Source of the DNA: Ulota crispa
Lineage: Eukaryota; Streptophyta; Bryopsida; Orthotrichales; Orthotrichaceae
Length of the DNA stretch: 64,000 bases
Reading direction: 5' to 3'
NCBI GenBank assembly: GCA_963920765.1
Contig: OY987245.1
Span: 23,576,727-23,640,726, forward strand
Notes under the pieces: model-generated
Told to the model about the DNA's origin: nothing
Databases searched by the model: none
Seen by the model: the letters and a program-made list of their open reading frames with translations, nothing else
Translations under genes and position numbers: made by a program
Shown: piece by piece, positions 47,213-58,789 of the stretch
How the letters are laid out: each line of letters opens with the position of its first letter
Position numbering within the stretch: the stretch's first letter is position 1

Positions 47213-50200
47213 TCAAGCGTTCCAGAGATGAACCAGACCCTCGTGGCTAACAAGCAATCGATCAGACGACGCCGACTGCCGCTTGACGTGGACATGGCAA
47301 GTCACGTCAGCCAGCGTCTGGTCGCGGCGTTGTTGCAGCATGGAATCTCGACTGGCGCCGTCCTGTAGAATCCAGTCGTCATGGATGGGGAGAGTGACAG
47401 TCGTGGTACTGGACCGAGCATCATCGAAGTTCGCCGGCTCCACAGACACAAAGCCATTGTGATGAAACTTGGACCTGCTGGACTGCTGCAAGCAATCACA
47501 GCAAACACTTGTCAAGGGATTTGCATATGAATTCCGTGTGTCTTACCAGGGAAATGTGAGACGGGGAAAAATCATAGAAGTAATAGACAGAAATGTTTAA
47601 CAACTGACGGGGAAAATGTAAAGAATTCTTGAAATGAGACAGGAAAATTTACAAGAGTTTGCTGTGAATACTGTCGACTAATCAAAGACGAGGGTCCAGC
47701 TGGAAGCTCAGGATCCATGGCTGCCACGTAGACGGGTGTGCCGTAGTCGTCGACGCTGATGTTCTCCTGCTTGCATGTGAAATTGAAGACGTGGTGTGGG
47801 TAGTAATCTGCTGCGTTGCCTGACAGGGCTGCTGTGAGTTGCTGTATTCCGGTAAAGTTGGTCGTATCCGACAGTGGCTGGTGTTGATGTTGGTGTTGGT
47901 GATGGTGCTGTTGGTGATGGTGTTGGTGCTGGTTTGGTCCGACTACCTGTGCAGTGAAAATATTTTGGATGAAATGGTCTTAGCTTTTTTTCTAACCAAA
48001 ATATGGTTGAGTAGCAAGGGATGGCTACATTTTTTTTTACAGATGGATGCTTTCAAAGCTAAATATCATGATGATTTTGTGAGAAATTAGAATATTACAC
48101 TAACAGGATGAAGCGACATCAAGCGCAACCTTGAAATCCGGGTTCCAACTCCCAAACCCGTGTGTAAAAATTGGCTAAGTATTTTACATTTTTTCAAAAA
48201 GTACTATAGAAAAACGATAATTAGCACAAAATGTTCTCACTGTACCTGTGATTGCTCTTCCTCGAATGAACATGACGTGTCCTCTTGACTCTTGGTCTTG
48301 AAGCTCTTCATCTTTCTGAAAACTCGGCACACTACCCATCCCTCTGATTCCTGCACACATGTCCACTGTCAGTATTTATATAATAACTGCTCTGATCCGT
48401 GGTTGTCACATAAACCGCATTGGGAACCGCATGCCAATCCGGTGCAAATGCTAATAGTCAAGGCGCGGATGGAAGCAGGGTTCTTCTTTTTCTTTTGAAG
48501 TCAAAGAATGGACACAACCCTGACGTCCGCACATTAATTCCGGTATGGACATGCACGTTACCCGGCATGGACATGCACATTGCCCAATCTGCTTGTCTGC
48601 TTGTCTTGTCCTTTAGCCTAAACTTGCCCAAGTAACTACCTTGCTTTGCTCCAGGGTTTTGCACTCTGTTGACCACATTTAACTTTTCCATGTAATATTA
48701 CACGTAATTACGTTGTCTATAAACTTTTGCTATAAAATTTTGATCTTCTACTAGTAGGAAGGTGGTTAGGTGGGGGTAGAACGATACGTAAGGGATGACA
48801 CCCAAGTTTTATACGACACCAACTATCACCAAGTAACCACACAAAAGTGACACTCAGAACTCTGCCCTTCCTTAGTGCTTTCTAGTTTCTAGCCCATATT
48901 TTTGCAAGGGAGGATTATGAGAATATTGTTCCAGATAAAGTTACGTAGCTTGATTTTTTCTCATTACAGCGATGCTTGTATAAAGTCAATGCCTTTAGTT
49001 GAGAAAAAAACATTAACCATACCCATTCAAGCAATTATTGTAAACAAACACTCCATTTAATTGGGCCCAAAATATAATGAAAAAATAAATAAAAATGATT
49101 CTGACATTGATCAAATGCTTTTCTTACAAAGTTTGACCTCATCCAAGTATCAATGTATCACACAATTTGTCTATACGGTACTTCATTTCCAAGCTTGCTT
49201 GGGCAGTCACGTAATGACTTGCCCTAAAAAAATTCATGGTCATATATGCAAGCTAGAAAGGTGGGGTAAAATGACATCAAATTAATTTTTGTTCTATAAA
49301 AAAATTGTCAAAATGTGTAGTAAGATATCATTCTTGACTCTTATAAACACCATATTCATTAATTTGAGAAGAAACACCCATTTTGGGTATAAACTAGGTT
49401 TAAGGTGATCACTTTAAACCAAGCTCTAGGTTTCACACGTGCCCTCACTTGAAAGGAGGAACTTGCAAGGGACAAAATATCAGTGGCTTAAACCAAATCT
49501 GATACCTTAGAATCTGGCATTTAAACGGTTTTAAGAGAAAAAATGGGTTTAAGATGAAGTACTACTTGGGAATCTAGTTTTCCCAATTTAATGAATATGA
49601 CTTTTATAATGTTATTTCTATCATCTTTATTGATATAGGAGTTTGCAGATTAATCGTTGAGTCCCCTATAGGCTAATAGCCCATCCTTGGAATTTTGATA
49701 GATAAAAAATTACTCTTTGTTTCATAAAATAAAGCATCTTTGATACATAATTAACATAATTAAGCTTTCTTGGACTTCTACGTCAAAGTCAAACTGCTTA
49801 CTAAATAACATTTGAATGGTGCAAGAGTTCTTAAGATCATATCTACGAATACTACATAATTGAAGATTGAAAGTATGTTTGTTGTCTAATTAGAATTGAA
49901 GAATCTGTTTATTGTAGTTTCAAATCAAACCCTTGAATAATGACCTTATAGCTTAAATTTTCTTAGTTTTGATAAAAGGTTTTACAACCTTGTATCTATA
50001 GCAACTTGTTTTATTGTGATTTTATCAACATTTAGGCCTTTAGGGTATAAAATTATAAACTGTTTTAGGGGATGTTAACATTTCAATTTCAACTTTTATT
50101 TACAAAAGTTAGCTAAAGCAAGAGAGAATCTAATTACACAAATTAACTCTAATTTCAATTTCTACAACCATAGTTTAAAAAAAAATTCAACTTCTTTCAT

Positions 50201-53200
50201 TCAAATCATTGCTTATAGTACATCATTCTTCTCATGGAATTTACATAGAACGTCAAATTAAAAATGGATTAAGGCTTTTTTTTTCTAGATTTAAGCATGT
50301 GACATTGAAAACTTAAATGGGTATTGAATAACAACTATGATTTAATTGATAACAAGAAATGCAGTATAGTATAAGAACCATAGCAACATATAACACAAAC
50401 AAGTTATTTGTTAAATTGGGAAAAAGAATATATTTTGGGAATTTTGAAAGATTAAGGTGGTCACCTTAATCTAAGTTCTAGCGTTTTTTTTGGTACACGT
50501 GCCTTCTCTTGAGAGGAGAAATTTGCGAGGGAAAAAATCTTAATGGCATAGACTGAATTTGATACCTTTGAATCTGGTTTAAGGTGGCTATTTTGGATTA
50601 AGGTGAGGTACAAAATGGTACCCATCGTTTTCCCATTTTAATGAATAACGCGTTCACAACATTAAACAACAATGCAACCTTCAAAGAGTATCACTTCACG
50701 AGTTCAGTGGAAAGTGGAAACCCTTTTCTAAGTTGCTCCTTAATCTTGTTAAGAAAGAAATATTAGCAAAAAGAACAATTAATGCTTGGACTCAATCATG
50801 CAGTCACGGTATGAAACCTCCAAGGCTCCAACTACTCACTATTCTTTGACAAGTCAACCGTAAGGATCTTAATCCTCACATCAGTGAGAGAACACTACGT
50901 AATTCTAGTCACAAAACCAGCATGGAAAAAGATTAAACTACTGAAGCAAGTTTCCATTATGACATTATGTTGAGAGCCTTTCAGTTGAAAAAAGTTTTAA
51001 AGCAGCAAAGTTTTACTCCGTATAAAGTAATAATGAATTTGAATTCACGTCGTCCAAGTATATCCAATTGCAAACCGCTTTCTGCAGTTCTTGTTTGACA
51101 ACCAAACAAAGAAACACTTATCAATTTTGATTAAAGTTTCCTTAAAGAGATCTGTTCGTCTCCAATCTCCATGAATCCGTATGGGTTTGAACAGTTCGAT
51201 ATGCCAGTGTTTTACGATGCTATACTACCGTGAGCAGGATTCCATGGGCCATGAGCCATGAATCCTGAGCCTGGATTTTTTTGTCAAAATACTAAGTTAC
51301 ACTTATAACCATACCATGTACATAGGACCTTCTAAATATGCATTTAAAACTTTCATCTCTTGAAAACTTGTTCCATTGTGTTTGAATAGTTTGATATGCC
51401 AATGTTTTAGGATGTTACTAGTGAATAGGATTCCGTAAGTCATGAGCACCTAGATTTTTTTTTGTCAAAATACTAAACTTTATTTATAACCATTAGACCT
51501 TCTAATTGTGTATTTTAAACTTTCATCTCTTAAAAAGCTTGCTGTTTTTTTTAATGATTTTAATCTCCTCTTACAAAATTATGGCTCATTGCTCATGGCT
51601 CACTGGTTTTATGCTCACAAAGTCAAGGCTCATTGCTGATTGCTCCTTGTTCTTACGTCGTTATTTTACGTCGCTGTTTTAAGCTCACAAAATCATGGCT
51701 CATTGTTTTATGCTCACAAAATAGTGCCATCCTTTTTGTGAGTGACGACTTTGCACTCTCCACCAGGGGCAGAATCAATGGACTGAGACTTTGAGTGAGC
51801 AAAATACATGCAAGATCAGGAGAGAGAGAAACACTGAGAGTGAGAGAGTGAAGGGGAACATACGTAATTAGTGACGGAGACTCCGGGTGCATGGGAATCA
51901 AGGCGAAACTCGTGCATTATCCAGTCCGTCTTTTGGCCGTGCGGTGCACGCCCCAGATAGAACACCAGCGTCTTGCGCATGCCGAGCAAGTGGCGCTGCG
52001 TGTAGATGGGCTTGTCACGTCCCGTGGCCTTCCAGAACCCCGCGGCCGTCGCTCGGTTTGCCCGGTTGCCCGTCGGGTACTTCTTGTCCTTGTGACTGAA
52101 GAAGTACCAGTCACTCTGATCCTCCGCTGCATCGTCACCGATCCTGCACAGTTCTGAAGCATCTCAGTGTCAGACCATACATACTCTGCAATCATACGTG
52201 CAAAATGAGCATTCTCTAATGTACAAACAAGCAAAGCAAGACCTACTACTCATTGCTAATCTCAGCCTTTTCCATAGTGAATTGGGAAAAACGGAGGGAC
52301 CATTTTGTACTCCACCTCAAAGTTGTAAATATTAATACAAAATTCTTGGAGGCAATCACTGAGACTTCACTATTGTACAAGAAGGTGCAGTCACGCTTGT
52401 TCTTTTGCAATGCGCTAAATTTTACATAATGACAGAAATAGTGTAAGTTCCAAAATGTACTGTAGCAAGCAAAGCAAGATCTATGACTCATTGCTAATCT
52501 CAGCCTTTTCCACAAAAAACATCATATTTGGTAATTTGGGAAAAACGGAGGGACCATTTTGTACTTCACCTTAATCTCACATACATACACATACAGTAAA
52601 TTTAAGCATAGCTATTATAGCTCAAAATTGTAAATATTTGAAAGTCGTGGAGGCAATCACTGAGACTTCACTATTGTACAAGTCCCTATTGTACAAGAAG
52701 GTGCACGCTTGTTCTTCTGCAATACGCTTAATTTTTCCTAATGACAGAAATAGTGCAAGTTCCAATATGTACTGTTTTTTCCCAAGTTATCTAACATGGT
52801 GTTTAAAGGTTCTGATATTGCGGAACATGTTTAACATTCTTTAGCTTGCGGATGGCACGTGCAAAAAGTCACCGACACATGATGCAGGCGTTTGTTGAAG
52901 CTGTCGTTGTAGTTGCTGAAATGAAGTTACTATGACAACGTCAATGAAACTGAGCAGCTGATGAGGATCTGATGGAAAGAAAATGGTGTAAAAAACGAGT
53001 GAACGTTGTGGGATGCTTGAACTTCCTAGTAACTCTTTTTCATGAACTTCAAATTGTAGCAGCTGCTGTTACAGCTTTTTCTCTGTACTTGGACGGATTG
53101 TGGACTCATGTATGCATGGTTGAGTGTGGCTTACCATGAAGATCCCAGGGTTCGATTTTGTAGAGGTCCAACTCCTGAATGAGCTGATCTCGCTGAGCTC

Positions 53201-53315
53201 TTCCTACTTTTCCATGCAGGTAGTACCCCACGAGTTCCTCGTCAGTGGGGTGGAACCTGAAGCCCACCGGGATCGGTGCTGCAGCATCACTGTTGTTGCT
53301 GTTGTTGTTGTTCAT
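47213..53315 (-). CDS. NAC transcription factor, VNS (VND/NST/SMB) clade, 5 exons
   Basis: VNS NAC factors are nuclear activators that drive secondary-wall and water-conducting or supporting cell differentiation. The exons (minus strand) are 53315-53135, 52153-51864, 48350-48246, 47946-47653 and 47485-47213, giving 1143 nt and 380 aa. The start is the first [13 protein letters not shown]. The NAC subdomains are [19 protein letters not shown] (16-33), [18 protein letters not shown] (50-66), [16 protein letters not shown] and [15 protein letters not shown] (75-108), [12 protein letters not shown] with [18 protein letters not shown] (116-145), and [12 protein letters not shown] (160-170). WKATGRDK and [10 protein letters not shown] place it in the VNS/OsNAC7 group. 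The activation region has a His/Gln tract (about 197-213) and a late acidic-Trp motif, IHDDWIL. The first two introns are typical for NAC genes. Introns 3 and 4 lie in the C-terminal region, and intron 4 is a transposon copy. If intron 4 were retained, translation would stop within it. Confidence 0.9.
47483..47652 (-). other. NAC intron 4, formed by a MITE
   Basis: The donor is CTCTT/GTAAAT at 47652, inside the element's terminal repeat. The acceptor is GATTGCTTGCAG/CAG at 47486, or three bases further at 47483 (tandem NAGNAG), just outside the other terminal repeat. The intron is 167 or 170 nt, against 173 nt added by the element and its duplication, so the spliced message gains two codons or one and stays in frame. 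The predicted exon 5 frame is open for 90 codons. Confidence 0.7.
47497..47666 (-). mobile_element. 170-bp CACAGCAAAC MITE (copy A)
   Basis: In gene orientation it starts CACAGCAAACTCTTGTAAAT and ends TTGACAAGTGTTTGCTGTG. It is flanked by the 3-bp direct repeat AAT (47494-47496 and 47667-47669, plus strand). The 3-bp duplication and CAC start are compatible with a CACTA-type transposon. It aligns along its whole length with copy B at 56616. Confidence 0.85.
48398..48640. mobile_element. M6-like MITE in NAC intron 2
   Basis: It starts CGTGGTTGTCACATAAACCG and ends AAACTTGCCCAAGTAACTACC, related to the other M6 ends. An internal duplication of GGACATGCAC, followed by (G/A)TT(A/G)CCC, lies at about 48547. 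Confidence 0.45.
49345..49605. mobile_element. M1-family MITE in NAC intron 2
   Basis: It has ends AAACACCATATTCATTAATT and CAATTTAATGAATATGAC. The central palindrome GGTTTAAGGTGATCAC, then TTTAAACC, is present. Confidence 0.65.
50399..50655. mobile_element. M1-family MITE in NAC intron 2
   Basis: The left end is diverged, AAGTTATTTGTTAAATTGGG. The right end is CCCATTTTAATGAATAACGC. The central stem has the form GATTAAGGTG GT CACCTTAATC (50450-50471). Confidence 0.6.
51184..51540. repeat. Direct repeat, about 190 bp x 2, in NAC intron 2
   Basis: Two adjacent units share GTTTGAA(C/T)AGTT(C/T)GATATG, GGATTCC, TTTTTTGTCAAAATACTAA and AAACTTTCATCTCTT, starting at about 51184 and 51379. A short motif, ATGGCTCATTG, then recurs to about 51720. 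Confidence 0.6.
52262..52804. mobile_element. M1-family copies in NAC intron 1
   Basis: A full copy runs from AACATCATATTTGGTAATTT (52518) to AAGTTATCTAACATGGTGTT (52804). A partial relative (TAGTGAATTGGGAAAAACGG, about 52276) lies immediately before it. Both carry AACGGAGGGACCATTTTGTA. Confidence 0.6.
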
Positions 53316-53330
53316 CGCAAAGCGTGTACC

Positions 53331-56300
53331 TGACAAGAACCAATTCCAAACTAATCCTTACACGAAGCAATCGGGAAGTAGTGTTATAATTGTAATTTTT
53401 GTCTAGTAATACAAAGTATGTTTCTTCATATCAACGAATCAAACTTGCTGAAACTCGAAGGTTAAGATTAGAGCATTGGTAAAGTAGAAAGATACGTACA
53501 CAATACTGTGGAAAGTCTATATTTTTCTAATCGATCATTCACAGTTCATGGCTAACAAACACAGAAACGACATTCAGGGAGTAGCATGACTGATCTGCTG
53601 GTTTGGGGAACCGGGTCCAAGACTCAAGGCTAGCTAGATCCGCCTTCAGTCAAAATGAGTCTGACAGATAGCTGTGTCCGGGGTTTACTGACACTGGCAC
53701 TATAGGGTACTAATATTTAGATGGTCCAAAAGAGGAGCAATTATAAACCCTGTCATTTTTTGTCCAGTTAGTCATAGGAAGAAACCGCGAGGAAAGGCAC
53801 ACTTTGTCTCGACGGTGACAGTGGCTTGAATTGCGAGCTCTGGACGAGCTAGTGGCTGCAGCTCAATCGAGTATTTGCTCAGGGGAACATCACCCATTAA
53901 GTAGTACTAACTTACAGTGACAGTTACAGTTATCTCATGAGCAGCACGCTACCAGGAAAACCGTAGTTGTTGTTATTACCAGAGGAAGTTAGTATTATGT
54001 TTCTACGAGTACCCAGTCTGAAACAGGCAATGAATACTCACTGCTAGTATTGATCATACTGGATCCACCAAGTTCTACAACTAAATTCTGGAAGAGCAGG
54101 AGGCAGAAACGTGACGTCAGTACGTGTGTGGGCAATTACTGTTCACCAGAATTTAGAGGGGGCTTGCTTCTGCCTGGCGACTGGTCGGAAGCTAGTAAGA
54201 ACTTCAGAAGGGCTCGTACTAATAAGCTGAAAGGGCATGTGATCTGAGTTTCTGTGCAAACTGCACACCAGGGCTCACTGACAGTTTTATTAATAAACAC
54301 TTGGGCACAGTTGGCAGGAGTACGGGTTCGATATTGAACACGGCCCAGTCTGGGCAATCAGTCTAGAAGCTGGGGTGGGGGCATCTATGACGGCAAACTT
54401 TCGGCAGGAAGGCTGAGATTCGTTCATAATGTTTCTATGGGTTTGGAGATCTCTACGACCCTCTAGTCAAATCTATCATCCAGCGTACGTTGACTGATCA
54501 TTGATAGTGTCAAAACTCAAAAGGGAACCACTGACTAAACATTCCCCTACCGAACTAATGAAATGGGAGCACTCACTGGCTAATAACCTTGCAAAAATCG
54601 AGAGATCAACATCGAAACTCGATTAACAACTCGTGTCAGATGTCCGCACTCACAATTCCCAATGCTTGCAGACATTTTTCTAGCTTCTCCTGGAGACCAG
54701 GAACCCCAGAATGAAGAACGCTCACCTAGAATCGTGTTGCCATTAGAAGAATCTTGCCACTAAGTTGTGGTTTCTTTTCATAGACCGGACTAACATAATC
54801 AGAAACAATATTGCCATTTAACTTCGTAAGCAAGCGAGAAATCCTAGAAAAAATAGCTGTTACATACTTACATCAACAGATTCAAGCAAGACAGTGCTTT
54901 AAATTATACGTTCTTATAACAGTCGTTGATGTCAAACGGCTCATGGTAAATATGTATCTTACATTAAAGAGATCGAAAACACGAACTGTACAACAGAAAC
55001 TTGAGATGACAAGATGGTTGTTACGTTATCTAAAAAGCAAGTTAAAATGGAGGCTGAATTCACAACTGAGCCAAGAAGTAGAATTCCATTGTTATCACGC
55101 AAGTTCTACAGCTTGATTACTGTCTATTACCGTTACAAACGGGACTAGACTAGTACTCAAGATTAATATTTACCGGTAAGTAGGTAACTCTATGGCGTTA
55201 TGGACACTTCCTTAAAAGAGTTTCAAGCTCCGTTAAGATGGGAGGGGGAGAGTCACCACCAAATGTCTTGCACACTACGTTTTTGAAGTCTCACTCCGCG
55301 TCTCACTCACTCAGATGTATATATTCCAGACCTCTATTTAGTCATGAAACATATGTGTGTGTGGATCTCTCATTTACTGTCACAGGGAACATGATCTCCG
55401 TAAACGTTTCATCTCGCTATTACTGAAAATAATGCTCATGAGACGACGAAAATGGAAACATCACCAACAGGGCCTCCGAAGCCACAAAAAAGGGAAGACT
55501 AGATCGATCTTCTCGAGTTCTCGTCTCTTTTCCCTTGAGTCTCTCACTGTCAATGAGCAGGCTCTGAGTCATTTTCTGCCAGGATCGACTTCAAAAAAGA
55601 ACTAGGTTCGCAATAGTATTAATTCGAGAATTATTTCAGGGCTGGTGTGCTTGAATGTATGTATTCACAAGGGAAAACACTTGCTGGACTCTGATCTTGG
55701 CTTCATGAGGTTCTCTCTCAGCATGCAAGCGTGTTTTTCACACTCAAATGCGAGCTCAGGGTTCCGAGCAACCGAGAACGCATTTCCTGGTCTATTACGT
55801 ACTAAGTTAACAAGCTAGTTCGGATCAGTGTTTTTGTTTGGGGCTACAAATCGCCAGAGCCTGAAATTAGCACAAAAGCCAGTGAAAACATTGAGTGTGA
55901 TTCGCCAGAATTTGTCAAAATTCATCCATGCAGGAATTGCTTCCGTCACCTTTTCCCACATGTCACGCCACAATCACGTACTTTAGATGTCATTTGCACC
56001 AAAAATTTGGGAATTACGTGTGGACTTCACCAAAAAATAAATGAAAGGAGCCAGATTTGCACTCAAAACAAAAAAAGGCAATCGCCAGATTAGCACCAAA
56101 CAAAAAATTCCAATTTAAACACTGGTTCGGATTGAAAGACCACGGGTCACGTGAGCAAACCTTTTTTAAGCCGGGTTCTCAAAACCAAAGGCGCTTTGCT
56201 GATTGCATGCAACTTGACGGTTGATCCGATCTTCCACCGACCAATACCAGATGCCCGTGTTTCGTATTGAACTTTTCCTTGAACCACCACTTTCGCACGC

Positions 56301-56858
56301 CGGATCTCAACCTCGACGTGCCCCTGGCCGTATTGTGTGCCGATTCACTCAAACGCTACCAGATTTGCTGCAAATCCCGGAGAACGCCCTGCTTAGATGC
56401 AGCCCTAGTAAAAGGCAATCATAAGCACTATTCTCGAAGCTTGATCAAGCGCAATAGCTGCAGGAAAACTCGGCAAAATGCAAACTATCGCTTGCGTTGC
56501 ATGCAGACTTCAATCACGACCAAATGAATCCCATCGATCTCCGTCTGTCTGTACCGCTTCCTTGCCAGATGCTTCAGTTAGCTAGCAAGCCACCAGGGAG
56601 ACGAGTATAGTAAGACACTGCAAACTTTTGTAAATTCCCCTATCTCATTTCAGGAATTCTTCACGTTTTCCATCTGAGTTGTTAAACATTTCTGTCTATT
56701 TCTTCTGTGTTTTTTCCCTGTCTCACATTCCTTGTTAGTACACAAGAATTCATATGCAAATCCCTACAGAAAAATTCACAAGAGTTTGCTGTGAGAAGTG
56801 TAAACCTTGATCAACTTGCACGATCTGGTGTGCTAAACACAATTACACACACACACAC
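53331..56858 (-). other. Presumed 5' leader intron and upstream region of the NAC gene
   Basis: An acceptor (TTCTTGTCAG/GT) lies 15 nt upstream of the NAC ATG at 53330, with a candidate donor CAGCAG/GTGTGT at 56858. The 3.5 kb between holds no recognisable gene. Frames at 54811-55116 and 56221-56527 are unrecognised. Copy B of the CACAGCAAAC MITE lies near its 5' end. Confidence 0.4.
56616..56793 (+). mobile_element. 178-bp CACTGCAAAC MITE (copy B)
   Basis: It starts CACTGCAAACTTTTGTAAAT and ends ATTCACAAGAGTTTGCTGTG, with a 3-bp direct repeat AGA on both sides (56613-56615 and 56794-56796). It aligns end to end with copy A, in opposite orientation. Confidence 0.85.
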
Positions 56859-57135
56859 CTGCTGGAGACTGAGGTGCTAGTGCCACGGACGCTGCGATAT
56901 TCTGAGGAAGCGGGCCACATCCAGAAGGAGAATTGGTTTGGGACTGTGGTTAGTGAGTGAGTCCGTCGGTGGGGTGTGTGTACGTGAGTGAGTGAGAGAC
57001 TTGGCTCGGGGGCTGCTGGATGCGAAGATAATGGAGGCAGTGCTGTGCTGTGTTGTGCTGTGCAGGATCATTGCGGCGCCCGGGGGAGGCTGGGGGTCTT
57101 GGTTGCTGTCGTGACGTGGAGTGCAGGGTTTTTTT
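56859..57135 (-). promoter_or_regulatory. Candidate 5' leader exon of the NAC gene, with a 64-codon uORF
   Basis: On the minus strand this is a pyrimidine-rich, low-G leader that ends at a good donor (CCAGCAG/GTGTGTGTG). It contains an ATG-initiated frame of 64 codons (57071-56877, beginning MILHSTTQHS) that stops 18 nt before the donor. I recognise no domain in it. If it is in the mature leader, it would act as a large upstream ORF. Confidence 0.35.
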
Positions 57136-57220
57136 TTTTTTTTGGCTTTTTGGTGCCAGATTGCACCCAAGAAATAAAATCTGGCTAAAAAACATTAAAA
57201 AAAATGGCCAAAAAACTTGG

Positions 57221-57478
57221 AACGCCGTATTAGGTAAATTGGGCGAAAATGGTCATTTTGGGACTTCTGAAGGTTTGGGGTGATCATCCCAAATTGAGCT
57301 CTAGCATTTTTTTGGGTATACGTGTCCTCACTTGAGAGGAGAAATTTGTGAGGGAAAAAATCTTAGTGGCTCAAACTAAATCTGATGCTTTTGAATCTGG
57401 TTTGAGGTGACTATTGAGTTTTATTAGAGTACAAAATGGTACCTCTATTATTCCCAATTTACCTAATATGACATTTTG
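57221..57478. mobile_element. M1-family MITE
   Basis: It has ends AACGCCGTATTAGGTAAATT and AATTTACCTAATATGACATT. The central stem reads TTTGGGGTGATCATCCCAAA (57274-57293), a changed but still paired form of the family palindrome. Confidence 0.7.
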
Positions 57479-57639
57479 GATGATTTCAATTTTTTTTTAA
57501 TTGGATGAAATTGCCAAATGGATGAAAACCAATTTTTAGACATATATACTAATGTGATATTTTCTTCCTCGCCAATATGTGCATGAATGTTAAAATTTGG
57601 AGCACCACTATAACATTTTAAATAGCCACCTTCACACTT

Positions 57640-58080
57640 CTTAAAAAATGAAAAAAAAAAAAAAACGAAAACCCTGGTGGTGGGGGGGTGCTGGAGGCTT
57701 TGAGAAGCAAGCGCTGCAAAGGCATCAAGGAACCTTTTGTACGGTGAGGCTTGGGGTGGGGCTTGGGGTCCACCGGTGTTTTGGGGGGGTGTGCACTGTA
57801 CTTGGCTCTTGGTCTTGTTATTGCACTGCACCCCGCACTTTTCCAAAACAATTCACGGCATGTCCTCCTCGAGAAACGAGGCAGAAAAGAGACTGAGAGT
57901 CTGAGAGAGAGAGATCTGTTGCACGTACGTACGGGTCCATGTCGGAGGCGGACCTCGCCTTCGGGACCCGTTTCTGGCTGCTCCACAGTCTAGGCTCCTT
58001 TGCTTTTCGTATATACTCTCTCCGTTTGCTTGTAAAGCTGCTCTGTTGTTGTAAAAGTTCAAATGCAAACATACTTAACA
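57640..58080 (-). promoter_or_regulatory. GC-richer region, possible NAC promoter or first leader
   Basis: On the minus strand, a TATATA element (GAGAGTATATACG, about 58005-58017) precedes a CT-rich stretch (57895-57920) typical of plant leaders. Overlapping open frames on both strands match no known protein. The link to the NAC gene rests on position and orientation only. Confidence 0.25.
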
Positions 58081-58100
58081 CTAAACATACTTAACACTGG

Positions 58101-58243
58101 TTAAACGTCCCGAACGCCCTCTGTGGTCGCATGTCTACCGTATTCTATTCTAGCAAAACACGTTGTTCAGCAGTTCGACTGCGAGTGTATTTTCAAAAAA
58201 TACAATCCCGTAACTCAGCTCCCAAGGGCCGTTCAGGGGTTAA
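58101..58243. mobile_element. Short TTAA-flanked element
   Basis: It is a copy of the element at 15341-15490, starting TTAAACGTCCCGAACGCC and ending GGGCCGTTCAGGGGTTAA. The outer left CCC is lost. Confidence 0.6.
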
Positions 58244-58281
58244 TCTCTAAACGTATCAATGGGGATAACAATAGATATGTT

Positions 58282-58564
58282 AAACGTATATTTGTTAGTT
58301 TGGGACTAAACATCCATTTTGGGACTAAACTAGGTTTAAGGTAATCACCTTAAATTGAGCTTTAGGTTTAAGCAACATTTGTATTTTTGGTACACATGCC
58401 CTCACACCTGAGAGGAGGAATTTGCAAGGGATAAAATCTTACTTACTCAAATTGAATCTGATACTTTCAAATTTGGTGTTTAAACGGTTTAAGGTAACTT
58501 TTTGGGTTTAAGGTGAAGTGCAATTCAGGAATTGCATTTTCCCAATTTAACAAATATGACGTTT
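58282..58564. mobile_element. M1-family MITE
   Basis: It has ends AAACGTATATTTGTTAGTTT and CAATTTAACAAATATGACGTTT. The central palindrome is slightly diverged (GGTTTAAGGTAATCAC, then CTTAAATT). Confidence 0.65.
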
Positions 58565-58789
58565 ACTAAACGTAACTGTGAGTTTAGGCCAAAGGATAGG
58601 ATAGGGGGGCAAGTGGTTTGGACCAAGCAACATGGCTGTCCATGTTGGAATTAGTCAATTAGGGTGCAAATATTGTGATGTGGATGCAAAGATGAATTTG
58701 TGTCCCAACTTTTTTTTTTTTAATTTAAAATAATCATTTGATCATTTGCATTTGCGACTTTGTGCTAGACTGCTAGACGGGCAAGCCAT

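Noticed and set aside
57640-58081. Several overlapping open frames of 70-130 codons on both strands
   Set aside because: They are driven by low-complexity and GC-richer sequence, and none shows a domain or splice-linked continuation.
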